64,000 nt of DNA from Paraphysomonas bandaiensis (GCA_965644295.1 CBFFRP010000042.1:48019-112018); one strand, 5' to 3'. Positions 37,777-50,427 are shown, counted from the first letter of the stretch. Made by a program: numbers and translations. Notes: a model not told the origin generated them from the letters alone.

Positions 37777-40051
37777 ATGACACCCGTTCGCATTGTGCCT
37801 CTGTGTTTGTTAGTGAACATCGCTCTCAGTGAGCAGTTTAGAGACTATTCCTATGAAGAAATATCGAATATATCGATATCTTTACGTGGAAATTTTGCCT
37901 CAGTGGAAGCGGCTGATGATCGATGGAGAGAGACTCTGGTAGACATATTCACAGTGAATGTAGGGAGATAACTTGTATACAGAGTAGCGGAGTTTGTGCT
38001 CCACTAGTGATAGAGGTGTCGCACATGTTAACGCTTGATAAGTATGTTACCACTCGACCCCAAATAGTTGTTAGTGGAGAGATTCATGGAGACGAAAGGG
38101 TTGGCCCGGTGGTTTCGCTGTTTACTGCGCAACTACTTGTTTGGTCAGGGCGATGTATGATTGACAAGGACAATAACTCATGTATTGTACTTGATGAGCT
38201 TGGTATTAATGAATCACAGCAGGAGTGGCTTTCTTTCCTGGCAAGCAGGAGACACATATTCTTTTTGCCAACTGCGAACTGTGCAGGCTATATTGATTTT
38301 GTAAGAGAAGACAATGGTGAGTGAAATGTATAATCTATAAAATTGGCAACAAACTACTACAAATTAGGGGATAATATCTTGACAAATAGGAGTTGACCCC
38401 AATAGAGATTTTCCATACAGTCGATTGGACTCAGAGTGCCTAGTAACTAAAACCGCACAAGTGTTCGACGAACTTTTCCGCAACATTACTGTTCAGGTGA
38501 TTGTTGTTTTGTGTGCTGTAGTTCCTATAACGAAAACGTTATTGCAATGTAGTTACTGATAACGTTCCATGCGGGGTCGGCAGATATAGGATACGAGTGG
38601 GGGACATTTGAGCATCCCCGTGGACAAGATACATCTCCCGATAACGCTGCCCATTCTGCTATTGGTAGATACTTACCAGCTCATATCTGTGCTAATTCAT
38701 ACAAATAGCTGAAAGTATGTCAAGATTTGCTGGCGCTTTTAGGGATGAGGGAGTGTATCCAGCAGCCCCAATCAACACACTTGTCTATCCAGTGCACGGC
38801 GGAATGGAGGTATGGGCCGAGAATTGTTATACATTATTTGTTAAAAGAATACAAATACTTAAACTTAAGTAATGGAAATGAAACGTCTTTGTCTATTGTA
38901 GGACTGGTCCTATGCCGCAGGATGGGATTCTGATCTTGTTGTACAATGCGACGGACAAAGTTATTCGTCCCCTCCACCCAATCGAGCAGTTACTTTTCTT
39001 GTGGAGACATCAGTTTTAAAGTCGCCTCCTCCGGACGAACTTGGTTACGATTATATGGTACGTTATAGTATCGACGCGAACTACTTATGTAGTACTGAAA
39101 TAGTTGTGCATTGAATAAGTGGCCTGACTAAACGACTGTAGGTATTAAATAACACCCAGCAGAACAACAATGAGTTTGGAGGGCATGTTCCTCGAAATAC
39201 TCGCTTAGTGTTAAATGCAATTGATACCTCGCAGCCGTATGTCTGCATATCTCCGAACTCGACTTTCATCACACAGGTATGCCATTTTATGTGTGTGCTG
39301 CGTCCTAGATTACAGTACGCAGTTTCAGGAGGGTATCCACAACAAACCATTGCGACGTAGAGCGAAGGGCACGAAATCAAAAACTAAACGACGTTATCCT
39401 TTTTCTTTTAGTTGGTATGTAGGAGGGGCTTTTACCGTCAACCGTACATGGTTGGCGTGGCACCAGAACACTGACGAACCAACTACTATTCCTCCCGAAG
39501 CTTGGGAGGAAAAAATGGACTCATTGATTCCTCCTGATCCGCCTACTTCTCACCACTCTTCGATTTGGGAGGCACCAAGTGATGACAGCTCACTCGCAAG
39601 TGGCTTTTTATCTGGCCCTGGGAGGTGGCTATGGAATAATCCCTTGAATCCCTCTTCTGGTCATATTTTTACTGTTGATTCGTTATCTCTACCTCAATCT
39701 CGGCGTCAAAAGCCACAAAAAAGTTTCAAACGGGGTAAAGTGGAATCGTGGTGGCTGGTAGCCTGGGCAGAAGTTGATATTTCCTGGGGTAGTGAGGGCC
39801 AAGGATACCCGAAGTATACCGCAGATGGAGAAGCGTTTCCACCCCAATCTCATCTGTCCTCTGCCCGTACTGATTCAGAATGGACGGCTATCAATGATTT
39901 AGGCGTTATTAAAGTTAGAGGGCGTCGTTACTGGCCCAGTGATCCCGTAGTTGTGGATATAAAGTACAGTGGCAAAAAGTATCAAAAGTCGAGGATAGTC
40001 GGTGTGCGATCCCATGTTGTTAATTGTGCATGGTGGGACCGCTATAAATAG
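37777..40051 (+). CDS. M14-family zinc carboxypeptidase, secreted
   Basis: Exons 37777-37938, 37983-38316, 38390-38496, 38553-38664, 38709-38809 and 38902-39057 are phase-consistent. Exon 7 starts at 39142, and a final exon through 40051 is joined by an intron I could not place exactly (39270-39412). A signal peptide (MTPVRIVPLCLLVNIALS) is followed by the catalytic fold. Zinc ligands appear as SGEIHGDE (H-x-x-E) and ITFHAGSA (third His). Substrate-binding Asn-Arg is in GVDPNRDFPYS. The catalytic Glu is probably that of VTFLVETSV. The C-terminal part (WYVGGAFTVNRTW and onward) may be an attached beta-sandwich domain. It should remove C-terminal residues from peptides outside the cell or in vacuoles. 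All key residues are present. Confidence 0.88.
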
Positions 40052-40375
40052 CGCGAAGGAATATGTAGTGATAGTGAAATGTTTCGACCTCATTCAGTAC
40101 TGTTATCAAAACTTCGAAATATCGCGTGAAATGAAGTAGTATATATTTATGCATAGCTGTTGCTGATTGTAATTGTCGTCATTGGTTTACTTATATTCGT
40201 ATTTATTGAAAACTCTATCTTCTCAATACTAATTGTTTGTTATTCCCTCAATTTCAGCGTTTTGATCTTACTTACGGAAGGAATCTATAGTTCCAGTAGA
40301 AAAATGTTATTGACAACAAGGGACAACAAACAATATATAAAAATTGCCCTCTGTGGTGTGGTTATCAAGGAGAGA
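40052..40375. other. Intergenic, no gene seen
   Basis: AT-rich 3' flank of the carboxypeptidase gene leading into repeats. Nothing recognised. Confidence 0.5.
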
Positions 40376-40540
40376 TACTCCCTTGTGGTTAAAATGGGCT
40401 TGCCTCTCTCTCCCTTGGGGTTAAATGGGAAGTCAAGCATCCGGGCTAGTTCACCTTAAGGACAGTGAGCAAAAGTGGTTGCACCTTGGTGCTTGCGGTG
40501 GCGCACAAACAGCTTTCGTAGCGCCAAATAATAGTATATC
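40376..40540 (+). mobile_element. 5'-truncated SINE-like element
   Basis: Contains the 'agtcaagcatccggg...ttcaccttaagga' block and the tail hairpin 'gttgcaccttggtgcttgcgg' of the SINE-like family, then breaks off after 'tcgtagcg'. It is a more diverged, partial copy lying directly upstream of copy B. Confidence 0.7.
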
Positions 40541-40617
40541 AGAGTTAAGCACAATACAGATTTAAGCTTAGAAATAGTAAGAAGAATGTTGTAACTACTA
40601 GAGCGTAAAGTGATGAA

Positions 40618-41124
40618 CCCCTCAACAAAGTCGGACTCGCACCTTTTCGTGGTGTTCTGAGGAATAAGTACCGGAGATATATCCCTGGGAAACTAACGTG
40701 AGCCGCAAACATAGTCAGCAGATATTCTTCTGTCCACTCATAGCCGAATGCTTGTGTGGTACAGAAGAACACCAAAATAAATGTCACTTGTGTAGACGTA
40801 TTTGGGCCCTGACGAATAAACAGGCATCCGGTAATGGGCCCATCTCAAATGGGCATCCGGGGACAGGGCCCACCTGAAGGGTAACCGGGCTATTGGGCTG
40901 CCTGCTGAAGTCAAGCATCCGGGATGTTCTCCTTAAGAACTCAGAGCGGAAGTGGTCGCACCTTGGTGCTTACGGCGACGCACAAGCAGCTTCCCTAGCG
41001 TTAAATAGTAGGATAGTAAAAAAGTGTGTACTGATTAGTTACAGGTAGAGGTGTAACTAGTTTGTCTAGCATTCATCTAGCTACTAAGTTGGTGCAGGTT
41101 TTTAACGCCTATTGCTACTACAAT
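40618..41124 (+). mobile_element. SINE-like retroelement, copy B
   Basis: Matches copy A (29635-30143) along its length, from 'ccctcaacaaagtcggac' to 'aacgcctattgct'. The normal 3' end is replaced by 'actacaat' and a hAT-like terminal sequence, so the tail is interrupted and no target duplication is seen. Confidence 0.85.
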
Positions 41125-41385
41125 CAGGGCTGCGTAACAATTAATTGCAATTAAATTACATATGTTTTTTAGAAATATAATTGCAATTATTCACATACTC
41201 TATGGTCTAACTAGTATGACTAGCATTCTTCTAGCCACTAATTGATGCAAGGTCTCAACGCCTATTGCTAAATAATCAGACATTCACTACTACTAATTGC
41301 AATTATTAGTTATAGCTCGCGCAATTATAATTGCAATTTAATTGCCAATTATTGTCTAATTAAATTAGTTACTCATGACCAGCAC
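41125..41385 (+). mobile_element. hAT-like miniature element, one clear end, with a nested retroelement tail
   Basis: The left end CAGGGCTGCGTAACAATTAA closely resembles the terminal repeat of the hAT element at 12508. It is followed by many 'aattgcaattaa' palindromes, like hAT subterminal repeats. A fragment of the SINE-like tail (41200-41285, 'ctaactagtatgactagca...caacgcctattgctaa') lies inside. The far end, near 41370-41385, is degenerate and no 8-bp duplication was found. Confidence 0.55.
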
Positions 41386-41736
41386 GAATTGCATATTCAA
41401 CTGTACTTTCATTCCACAGAAGTCTATTAATGCGCAAGTAGACTAGCTATTTGGACCTCTCCTGCCCTATAGCTGGCCTAAATACTCACCTCACCCTACA
41501 TGACTTAGACGACTATCTACTTCTTTCCCACATTAATACCTACCTGAAACACTTCCACTTTCTTTGGTGCAATACGTCTTCTTTCTCAGTCAATGGACAA
41601 TAGTCTAGAACTTCTTGGGTGGATTGAAGGATATTGCGATGAGATAACTATTATTAAACATGATGCGAAGGTATAACATATTTATAAGCAACAACAAACT
41701 TTTACACGATACATACTAGCTAGTTGATCCCATAAA

Positions 41737-42230
41737 TTAACGGGGTGGTGGCGGTGGTCCTTTGGGTGGCAGAGGAGGTGGGGGTCCACCTGGTGGCATT
41801 GGTGGCGGAGGACCATTCGGGGGAAGGGCAGGTGGTGCACCTGGAGGGGGCAAAGGTGGAGGGGGACCACCTGGTGGCAGCGGGGGTGGAGGCCCCCCTG
41901 GAGGAGGCATCGGTGGAGGACCTCCTGGTGGCATCCCTGGAGGGGGCATCGGAGGAGGACCTCCTGGTGGCATTCCTGGAGGGGGCATTGGTGGAGGCCC
42001 TGGTGGCATCGCCGGAGGAGGTCCTTTCGGAGGCTTCGGTGGCGGGCCACTGGCAGGGAGGGGGGGTGGGCCGCTTGAAGGCATTGATGGGGGACCACTT
42101 GGAGGCATAGAGGGAGGTCCTCCAGACGACTGGGGTGGCGGCCCACTAGGTGGAGATGCCAGAGGAGCACTCACCAAAGGTGGGGGCCCCTTCGGTGGCT
42201 GAGCTGGAGGGGCGGACGGAGGCATGGGCG
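41737..42230 (-). repeat. Proline-codon-rich imperfect tandem repeat inside the CYFIP gene
   Basis: The 3' end of the coding region consists of degenerate repeats of GPPPMPPPGMPPG-type units (ggtggcattcctggagggggc on the + strand). Both strands are open over it, so the antisense frames here are composition artefacts. Confidence 0.85.
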
Positions 42231-45200
42231 GGGGAGCATTAGAAGGAGGTAGTGGTGGCGACACTGAATTGGACGATTGCAATTTACCTACAGAAGCGCT
42301 GTCTTGGTACTCGGCAATAAAGGCATCTACCTCAGCGGAGGAAAATCCATCACCTTGCATTTTATGGCGCACAGCCTCTGGTGGCATTCTGACCAACATT
42401 TTTCTATACTTAGTCATTTCATCATCAGGTGGGGGCTGGTAGGTAAAGGAAGAAGAGAGTGAAGGGGGAGCACCTGATTCTGCAGCCGGTGGCTCCTGAA
42501 TACTCATTTTGTCAGCTCTTTCAGTCACCTGGGATGTGAAAGTGGGCAATGTGGAGGTAATCGATGGAGCAGCCGACTCAATCTGACCAGAAATGGGATA
42601 AGATCTAACCGACCGTGTGGTAGAAGCCACAGAACCTCCGTCGCTCCCCGCTCTGGGAGGATGGAAAACCTTGACAGTCTTCGACGGTTTGCTAGGATAT
42701 ACATTCTCATATAATGCAAAAAGCTCATTCTGTAAACATCTTTGTGCATATGCACTGTTCACAAAGTGATTGGTGGATTCCTGTAATTCACTGTCCACGA
42801 CACCAACTTGAGATTCGTTCTGCAGTGCCTTCGTTCGCTCCTCGTGTTCGAAGACATTAAGGATATGATATGAGAAATCCAGAAGTTCATATTTGTGTCG
42901 CTGACCTAGAATATGCACGAATAGGCACCCGGCAGCGGAGAATCCATGACCGAACTGATCACTGTCAGACTCTGCCAGAGTACCCTCTGTGGGTGCCACC
43001 TCTTGTACACAGAATAGGAAATTGAGAGTCGACCAGAGCCGATGGAACTCATGGCTGTTCTCAACGTCCAAAACACCATTGGGAGGAGGATGTCCTTGCC
43101 ACTCTCCTGTCAGGTTTAGCTGGTACATAATCTCCTCCACTCGCCTTAAGAAAAACTTAAAAAGAGATTTACTTTCACTGACTGACGAATTCATATCTAC
43201 TAGGCGCTGACACATGTCGGGAATATTAGATAAAACTGGTGGTACTGCTACTACTTCCGGAGAGAGTTGGGTATCATCCATCAGATTCAGTAGTGTCGCC
43301 CCGATGGGAGTCAGAACAACGTCTGGCACACTCTCTTTGTCAGGAGTTATTCCGAAGAACGGCGCAACTGTCACAAAAGATAATCCGTCCCGAAGGTCCA
43401 ATTCTGACGAGAGGCACTTCATAAACATAATCATATTTCCGATTTCTCTAAAGTTTTGAAACACATATGATTTGAGGTCCTCGTACTCCAGTATTGGGCG
43501 CAGAATGCCTTCGAAGTAACCGTAACATCCACCAGATCGATAAAAAAACTTTGGAAGTTTGCATGGAAGGATACCTTCCGACAGTGCCTCCACATAAGCT
43601 TGCACATCTTTAAGTTTCTCTTCAAGGTTATTAATACATTCTTCCACAATAACGGGGATATCTGAGCTCGATAGGACTGTAAGCATAGCCTCGATATGAG
43701 GTTTTCCAAAGAACTTGCGCGTCAGTTTACTGATATGATCATAAGCCTTGTTACAGAGAGAACCGTACATCATATTGGCGGGGAGATGCTTGGGGGGCTT
43801 GTCATACTCCACAGGTCGTAGTGTGACTGGGGATCGCACGAATCTCTCAGTGGTGATGTTATAAGAGCAATTCGGAAACAGATCTGTCACTAGAGTGCGC
43901 AACATATGCAGAGAAATACGATTGCGGAAGGCAGTGGGTCCGTAGGATTCGTTCACCTCGTGGTAAAGCGAGTCAAAGCTATCCAGTTCCAAGTGCTCAC
44001 TTAAAAGGGTGTGCGTGTCGCGCAGTACCTTGAGTACGCAACGCAGATCCAAAATTCCTGTGTAGTCCGAACACTCGAATCGTTTTATAGCGGCCTCGAT
44101 GTCGCGATACATCTTGTTATTGATATGCTGACCTATTAAATAGTTCAAATCGATGGAGCGACCAAGCAATTGGATGTGCCTCTGTCCCATCGGTATCTCG
44201 TATCTGCGTCGACAAACCATCATGCTCTGTGTTTTAGATTCCTTAGTCATCCGACGCAACTTTTCGTGAAGAATCTTGTAAACTTGGTCGAGGCCAGTTG
44301 ATGCCGCGTAGTTCTTATAGTAGGTGTACATCTCGTCAGATAGAAGATATATAAGTTGGTCGAACACGAGATTAGCCTCCGCTTCGATCTCATCGTAGAG
44401 AAACTGCTGATTAAGCGTGTAGAGGGCACGGTGAGCAGCATCGTTGTATATGTCCATCGTAAAGAGCACATTCTCAATCATTGGAATTTCCACAACCTTA
44501 TTGGTGATAACGTGCTCAGTAAGTATCCAAGGCATTGACATCTCGATTGGGAACTGAACGCACTTTGTCATCTCTAAAAAGAATTCCCTGAACCAAAGGT
44601 CGGACAGGTCAGATACAGCCCGTAATGTACCTCCATAATTGAGGACATATTGGTAATAGAACGAGTCATAATAAAAGGCTTCAAGTAGAGCAATATCATC
44701 CCTTTCGAGATCAGCTCTTCCAAAAAATCCTTGTTTCTGCCGGCTCGCGCTTTTCTCATCGTAGAGTGCGCGGATCTGAGTCCTCAAAAGAGAGAGCTGG
44801 GTGTGCCCAGGGGCCACGACGCGAGATGGGTGGGAGGCCTCTATACGTCCTTGCTTACGGCTATACTCCTTATAGTCATCTGTTTTTGGCTGTCCGTCAG
44901 TCCAGTCTGCCGCAAGTGTACGGATCTGCTGCACGGCCTCAAATACATCGGACCGATTGCGTTTGGCCACCCTATGTAGGAGAGGTAGAAGATCTGCCTG
45001 AACTAGCTGTTGGACGGAGTGGTGGATGTGGAACCGAAGAATCGGAGCTAATTTTGACTCGGCTTTAAACATGAGACTTGATAGAGACTTAATCATCGAA
45101 ATCACATCCACTACAACCGTCAGCTCCCCTTCGGTGAAATTATATCGGATAACGCGCTCGTACTCATGTCCGCGCTTGCTTGTATCAGCGCGAAGTGCTT

Positions 45201-46558
45201 CCAGCTTTTCCATTGGAGCTGGATGAGAGTATTTCCAGGAGAGTACTTGTGTTAAAATACTAGTCCAATTAGACAGGCGAGAAAAGCCATCTTTGACCAT
45301 AGAGTAAACACTACTCGCGAATTCGATATTTTCTTTCTCAAGCACTTTTACAAAAGGGTATCTATTAACTTTGTTCATAACTGCAGTGAAACGTACTATA
45401 AAAGAGTTGAAGGAGTCCTTGATAGTCAACCAATGAGTTGTAATGTTATGATGCGCTTCCGTCCGTGAGTCTGGTGTCTCTCCCCAAGCCGCCCCCATTG
45501 AGGCCCTATCGAAGTGTGGGACCCGATACATGATGTAGAAAAGAGTGATCGGCATGTCACCATACAGAGGGGTCACTGGGTACTCTTTCATAAGCTTCTG
45601 TAGTGGTGCTAACTTTACAGCCTTATTGCGAAAAATATTAAAACTTTTGGGATCAGCTGCGTCTCCATCAATCAGGAGCATGAGGTGAGGCAGTACCCGT
45701 ATGGTGCGGAACATTTCGTCAGGGGTTACGAAGACATGGTTCTCCAGATTATAGGTGACTTGCTCCAGGATCTCAATGAGTACATCCTCATGACCCAGTA
45801 TCTGCTTCACTTCCTGTCGCAGAGTGTTGAATATGATCTGCTTCTCATTAGATATGAACTTTTTGAACTCATCCTCAGTTGTCGCCCCCAGGGCACGCTT
45901 GTACCGAGAGAAATCGTTATTCAGACATGCCTTCATATCCTTCAAGTTGTCCAGTTTAACCAACAAATCAACAACCTTTATCATTGCTACATACAGGCCC
46001 TCTGGGACCACTTTAGTACGCGCTTCAGCAGCTGCAAGCTTTTGCATTGTTTCGCGAAACACTGCAATGGCATGATCCACAAACTGCATGAGTTCCTTCA
46101 ACTTCACAATTTCAGGGTGGATAATATCGACAATCTTGCGGTTTATTTCACTTCGCTTAGCAGCTAGTTCATCCCGCTCTTCTTTCGGAGCATCAGGAGG
46201 GATGTTAATATTCTGAATTCACAGACGACAATAAATACGAAGTATAATATGATTATAAGAGTGGACGTACCACCATGGGTATAGCCCGCGACACTGAGCG
46301 AAATGTATACAACATGTGTACAAAATGCTGTCCATGTTCCACTATCACATCCATCTTCGCAATTTGCTCCATTTCAGATCCAAATTGAGTGATAAATGCC
46401 GGGTGGTCAGCATATGATATGGGGTTCTGCAGGGGTGTGGTCTCCACCACCACAGACATAGGGGAGAATTGAATATTCGGAACATCATCACACAATTCAA
46501 AATTATCCAAGTTTTGAACCTTTGGAAGAAATATTTCACGTGGTTCCTCAGTGCTCAT
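41737..46558 (-). CDS. CYFIP/Sra1-PIR121 WAVE-complex subunit with C-terminal WASHC3-like motif and polyproline tail
   Basis: Exons are 46558-46271 and 46212-41737. The 58-nt intron (GTACGT...TTCAG) joins SRAIPMV to NINIPPDAPKEE, giving 1587 aa. The first roughly 1250 residues span the CYFIP family: the N-terminal FELCDDVPNIQ...SYADHPAFITQ block, the helical DUF1394-type Rac-binding region and the long cytoplasmic FMR1-interacting fold (FRLWSTLNFLFC, FGHGFSAAGC). Animal and plant CYFIPs end near 1250-1280 aa. Here about 300 residues are added: near 1357-1390 a motif YRKMLVRMPPEAVRHKMQGD, which resembles the CCDC53/WASHC3 signature, and then about 170 residues of PPxP runs ending PPPPPR. CYFIP links Rac to WAVE-driven Arp2/3 actin assembly; the tail could bind profilin or SH3/WW proteins (inference). 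Confidence 0.92.
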
Positions 46559-47238
46559 TATAGACAGGATGTTGTGTTATATAAGATATCAGCTACCAGT
46601 GCAATTAATAAACAACCTCGATTAAAACAACACACAAAGAGTATTGAAGCACTACCCGGTACTGTATAATATCAAAGTGTGTTGAATACCTGTAGCTAGA
46701 ACACTGAGGTCTAGTATTCTCCACTTCTCGCCAATATCACACTATTACTATACAGCAGACTGCTATAGAGCGGAGTGTTAATATTTCGCTCATGCCAATA
46801 AAAAACAATCCACAACTCTCTTTTTCTTCAGCTTTTATTGACTTTTTATGAAAGATTTTCAATACTGACGTATCTTGTAGAGGCACGGGTTTTTAGAATA
46901 TGAGATATGGACAGAATACGGTAGTGTATTAAATATATACACTAGCTATGGAGATGCAGAGTATTGTATTACGACTGGTCGTATTCCTATTGACTTGCAT
47001 TGTACTACGGCATACTACTATGTGCATATACTGTACTCCGTACATCTATAGCTTAACTATGATATCGTACGACGGTTGATAGGCACTGGACTGCATCTCA
47101 ATCTCCACAACCATCGAAGAGAATTGAAACAATTCTATTTCACAGTGATGAGTTACTCTTGAATTATATATGTGTGCATAGTTGTTTCTATCGGGCTATT
47201 AACTATCTGCACTGTCGTCTAGGAGGAAATACGCTCCA
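46559..47238. other. Intergenic between divergent genes
   Basis: Upstream region of the CYFIP gene (-) and the SLC52-like gene (+). AT-rich, no gene recognised. Confidence 0.5.
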
Positions 47239-48609
47239 ATGATTGAGGATGACGAGTTCAGGATGTCTTCTGAGAGCCGTCGCCACTTGGCTCGTAACTA
47301 TACTCTCTTTGCAGTAATGGGAGCGGGAGCCAACTGGCTATTACCAACGATTTTGTTTCAGCAAATCCCATGGCTCGAAGAGAGGGTACCGGAGGGTCTC
47401 TGCATTGCCACTTACCTTAACACGGTTAATAGCTTTGCGTTGATCGGAACACTCGCATACTGTTATATTAATAAGTACCATTATCCGATTCCGAATGAAA
47501 TAACAATGCCATTTATATTGAGCTTATCAGCGATCGGAACATTCTTTGCAGCATTTACATATAATCTGACCTTGTTCGGTCATAGCGTGTATTTGTTCAT
47601 TGCAACTTTTATCGGAGCCACAGTAGGGTCGTTATCAGCAGTTATCATGAACCCTTTTATGACCCAATTCGAGAATATTTACATCACAGCCGCTCGGAGT
47701 GGTGGAAGTGGTGGGTTCCTGCTCTGCGCCCTCCTGGGGATCATTCAGAGCCCTGGATCCAACACGAGGTTCAGCCCAATGGTATTCCTACTGATATTTT
47801 CTGCTCTTCTGGTGTTGCCTCTTCTTGCATATCGTACTATTGTGCACGAGAACATTGGTTTGCGTGTTCCTCCTTCTGTTGTTATTTCCAAGGAAGTAGA
47901 ACTTCACGAATCAGAGAAGCGATCAGGTCCTGTGGACTCCGATACCCAAAATAGTAAGGGCAGTGCTAATCCACTTCACACATCATCTACAACTGTAGCA
48001 TCTAAAGATGTTGCTCTTCAGTACACCAGTGGAAAGGGAGATGAAGAGGAGGCCAGTGATCGATACCACGAAAGTGACGCTTTTTTGTGTGTGAACACGA
48101 AAGCTGTTCCGTGGTTCAACTTTACCCTCCCCTACGCGCTCAGTATAGGGTTTGTAAATTTCAACACATGGGGAATGTTGTCTGCTGTGACACCTTTTGC
48201 AATGCACCATGCCGCCAGGGGTGTAAGTGGGTCTTTTCTACTTGCTCTATGCTACGAGATAGGTTGTTTCACTCTGGTTGCAGGAGATATTTCCACCGCT
48301 TTCGTGAAGTTTCCTTTTAAGATATGTCTACCTGTATTCGGCGCACTATCATTGGCCATATATCTTGCAGCTCTGAATATGGATGGATTCCACACTATTT
48401 ACTCTGGCCCTTTTCTAGTTGTAGCGTTCTGTGTTGGGAGATTCATCGAAGCCCACATTTTGACGGAAAGCTTCCGCATAATAGCGACACACGTGCCGCG
48501 TATTCATAGAGAAGACGCATCGAGGATGCTTGGTATAGCAGATCAGATATCCACTGTGTTGGGGGTGGTAACGTCCACTGTTTTGGTTAGCCAGCTTGCT
48601 CGTTGTTAA
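47239..48609 (+). CDS. SLC52-like (riboflavin-transporter type) multi-pass membrane protein
   Basis: Single exon, 456 aa, ATG at 47239. I count about ten to eleven hydrophobic segments, with a hydrophilic loop of about 75 residues in the middle (KEVELHESEKRSGPVDSDTQ to the NTKAVPW boundary). The first helices follow the SLC52 pattern: an N-terminal segment ending in a short motif about the proline-rich site (GANWLLPTILFQQIPWLEER), then VPEGLCIATYLNTVNSFALI, comparable with the 'LPEGW-x-L-x-SYL' block of riboflavin transporters. No signal peptide. Uptake of riboflavin is a reasonable guess. A different MFS-like nutrient or nucleoside carrier is possible. Confidence 0.65.
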   Translation: MIEDDEFRMSSESRRHLARNYTLFAVMGAGANWLLPTILFQQIPWLEERVPEGLCIATYLNTVNSFALIGTLAYCYINKYHYPIPNEITMPFILSLSAIGTFFAAFTYNLTLFGHSVYLFIATFIGATVGSLSAVIMNPFMTQFENIYITAARSGGSGGFLLCALLGIIQSPGSNTRFSPMVFLLIFSALLVLPLLAYRTIVHENIGLRVPPSVVISKEVELHESEKRSGPVDSDTQNSKGSANPLHTSSTTVASKDVALQYTSGKGDEEEASDRYHESDAFLCVNTKAVPWFNFTLPYALSIGFVNFNTWGMLSAVTPFAMHHAARGVSGSFLLALCYEIGCFTLVAGDISTAFVKFPFKICLPVFGALSLAIYLAALNMDGFHTIYSGPFLVVAFCVGRFIEAHILTESFRIIATHVPRIHREDASRMLGIADQISTVLGVVTSTVLVSQLARC

Positions 48610-49068
48610 AGAGATTTATTCTGAAAGTGCTTATTGTGTGTGAGTTGGCGTATTTTCTAGTCTATATATTACATTTTAGTATATCTACTGCCTGACGTAA
48701 TACCAGGTGAATGTGCTGTAGCTATATTATTAAATGCCAATATACTGACTTGTTATCAACAGAGGAAGGTTGCATTATTAGACTTCTAGGTTGTTAAAAA
48801 TGCATAATTAGATAGTTTCAGCAACACTTATAGATTTTATTGTATCAAACAAAGGAAACATTGTTGAGTTCTAAAATATGATGTGATATATATTGTGCAA
48901 TTGAAGTGAGTTAATAGTGTGCAATAGGTGAAGTCAACCCATAGGTGTAACGGGTGATTATAGGTACGAAGGAATTAAATTCAGTTTCTGAAGTGTGACT
49001 ATACCAGATATAGAACTGACTGATGAACATATGATAAACAGATGTTGCTAAGAACAGATGTTTCAACA
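48610..49068. other. Intergenic, no gene seen
   Basis: AT-rich 3' flank of the transporter gene; nothing recognised before the reversed SINE-like repeat. Confidence 0.5.
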
Positions 49069-49557
49069 TAGGGTTAAAAACCTGCACCAACTTAGTAGCT
49101 AGATGAATGCTAGACAAACTAGTTACACCTCTACCTGTAACTAATCAGTACACACTTCTATTATTATCCTACTATTTACGCTAGGGAAGCTGCTTGTGCG
49201 TCGCCGTAAGCACCAAGGTGCGACCACTTCCGCTCTGAGTTCTCAAGGTGAACATCCCGGATGCTTGACTTCAGCAGGCAGCCCAATACCCCGGTTACCC
49301 TTCAGGTGGGCCCTGTCCCGGATGCCCTTGAGGTGGGCCCATTCCCGGATGCCTGTTTATTCGTCAGGGCCCAAAGACGTCTACACAAGTGACACTTATT
49401 AATGTACCTTGTACCACACAAGCATTCGGCTATGAGTGGGCAGAAGAATATCTGCTGACTATGTTTGCGGCTCACGTTATAGTTTCCCAGAGAGAATCTC
49501 TCCGGTACTTATCCCCCAGAACACCACGAAAAGGTGCGAGTCCGACTTTGTTGAGGG
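49069..49557 (-). mobile_element. SINE-like retroelement, copy C (reverse orientation)
   Basis: Reverse complement of copies A and B: tail at 49069-49230, 'gcatccggg' blocks at 49250-49360, head at 49520-49557 ending in 'gactttgttgaggg'. The 3' end differs after 'ggtttttaaccc', and no clear target duplication was found. Confidence 0.87.
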
Positions 49558-50427
49558 TAAGATATGAATTAATGAAATGACAGTTGAGCAATTATGCTAG
49601 TAGCTAATACACAAGCTAACGTCTACGTTCAACGCTTCTATATATTTCATGGTTGTTGAGCTAGAAACTAATGTAACTTGGTGTCCTTACTTGACAATGT
49701 CCTTTCCACAAATGTAAGAGGAAGATAATCTATTATCATGTCGGAATACGTATGCTTCTCTAAGATAGAACTGTAGAATACAGTGAATACAATGTAAGAA
49801 ACTGTAATACGTAGTCAAATATACTAGAGAGCTATAACTTTGAAGCCGAAGTATCATGACGATTCAAGATACGGAAGTTAGTCAGAGGATAATGAAATAA
49901 GTATACAATTATGTTGTAGATATGTTTGACATGATAACGCCTAATTGCCTGTGAAATAATAACCGAGTCTATCTAGTTTGAATACTGAAAAACTTCTTTT
50001 TAACGATCTAAATTGTTTGAAAATGACTAATAGTCTATATATTACCCACTCCGACCAATGATACGCAGTCCAATTTTAGAAACACTTCACGCTCCACTTA
50101 CATATTGTCACCATCATATCAATTTTGAAGCATCGTTATATGTATGAATTTATCACTAAAATAATTTCAATGTTGATGTGTGCCAATTAATACTTTTTTT
50201 TATTGTGATGCAGAATTAAAGGCGAGCAAATGTTTTCCAGAAGCTACATGAATATAATATGTCTGAATTGATAAGTACAATTCTTTCTTGAAATTAAACG
50301 TTGTGTTGTATAAAGTATAGTATAAAGTCATTCTTAAGTTTTGCGTAGTACAAGAACAACACCAGTTTATATAAAATTATAGAAGTTTGCTTACTATAAT
50401 AAACTGTAAAGATATATATACTTCAGC
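49558..50427. other. Intergenic, no gene seen
   Basis: About 870 bp of AT-rich sequence without a supported frame or RNA gene. Confidence 0.5.

Noticed and set aside
37923-38324. Frameshift in the carboxypeptidase gene between its first two open frames
   Set aside because: A 44-nt GT-AG intron (37939-37982) joins them in phase, so no lesion is needed.
41745-42202. Gly-rich open frames opposite the CYFIP polyproline tail
   Set aside because: Repeats of CCx/GGx codons keep all frames open; the minus strand is contiguous with the CYFIP gene.
49500-49557. tRNA-like 3' half (ggtgcgagtccg) in the SINE-like repeat
   Set aside because: Only a weak B-box resemblance on the strand opposite to the element; no A box, cloverleaf or CCA-end structure could be drawn.
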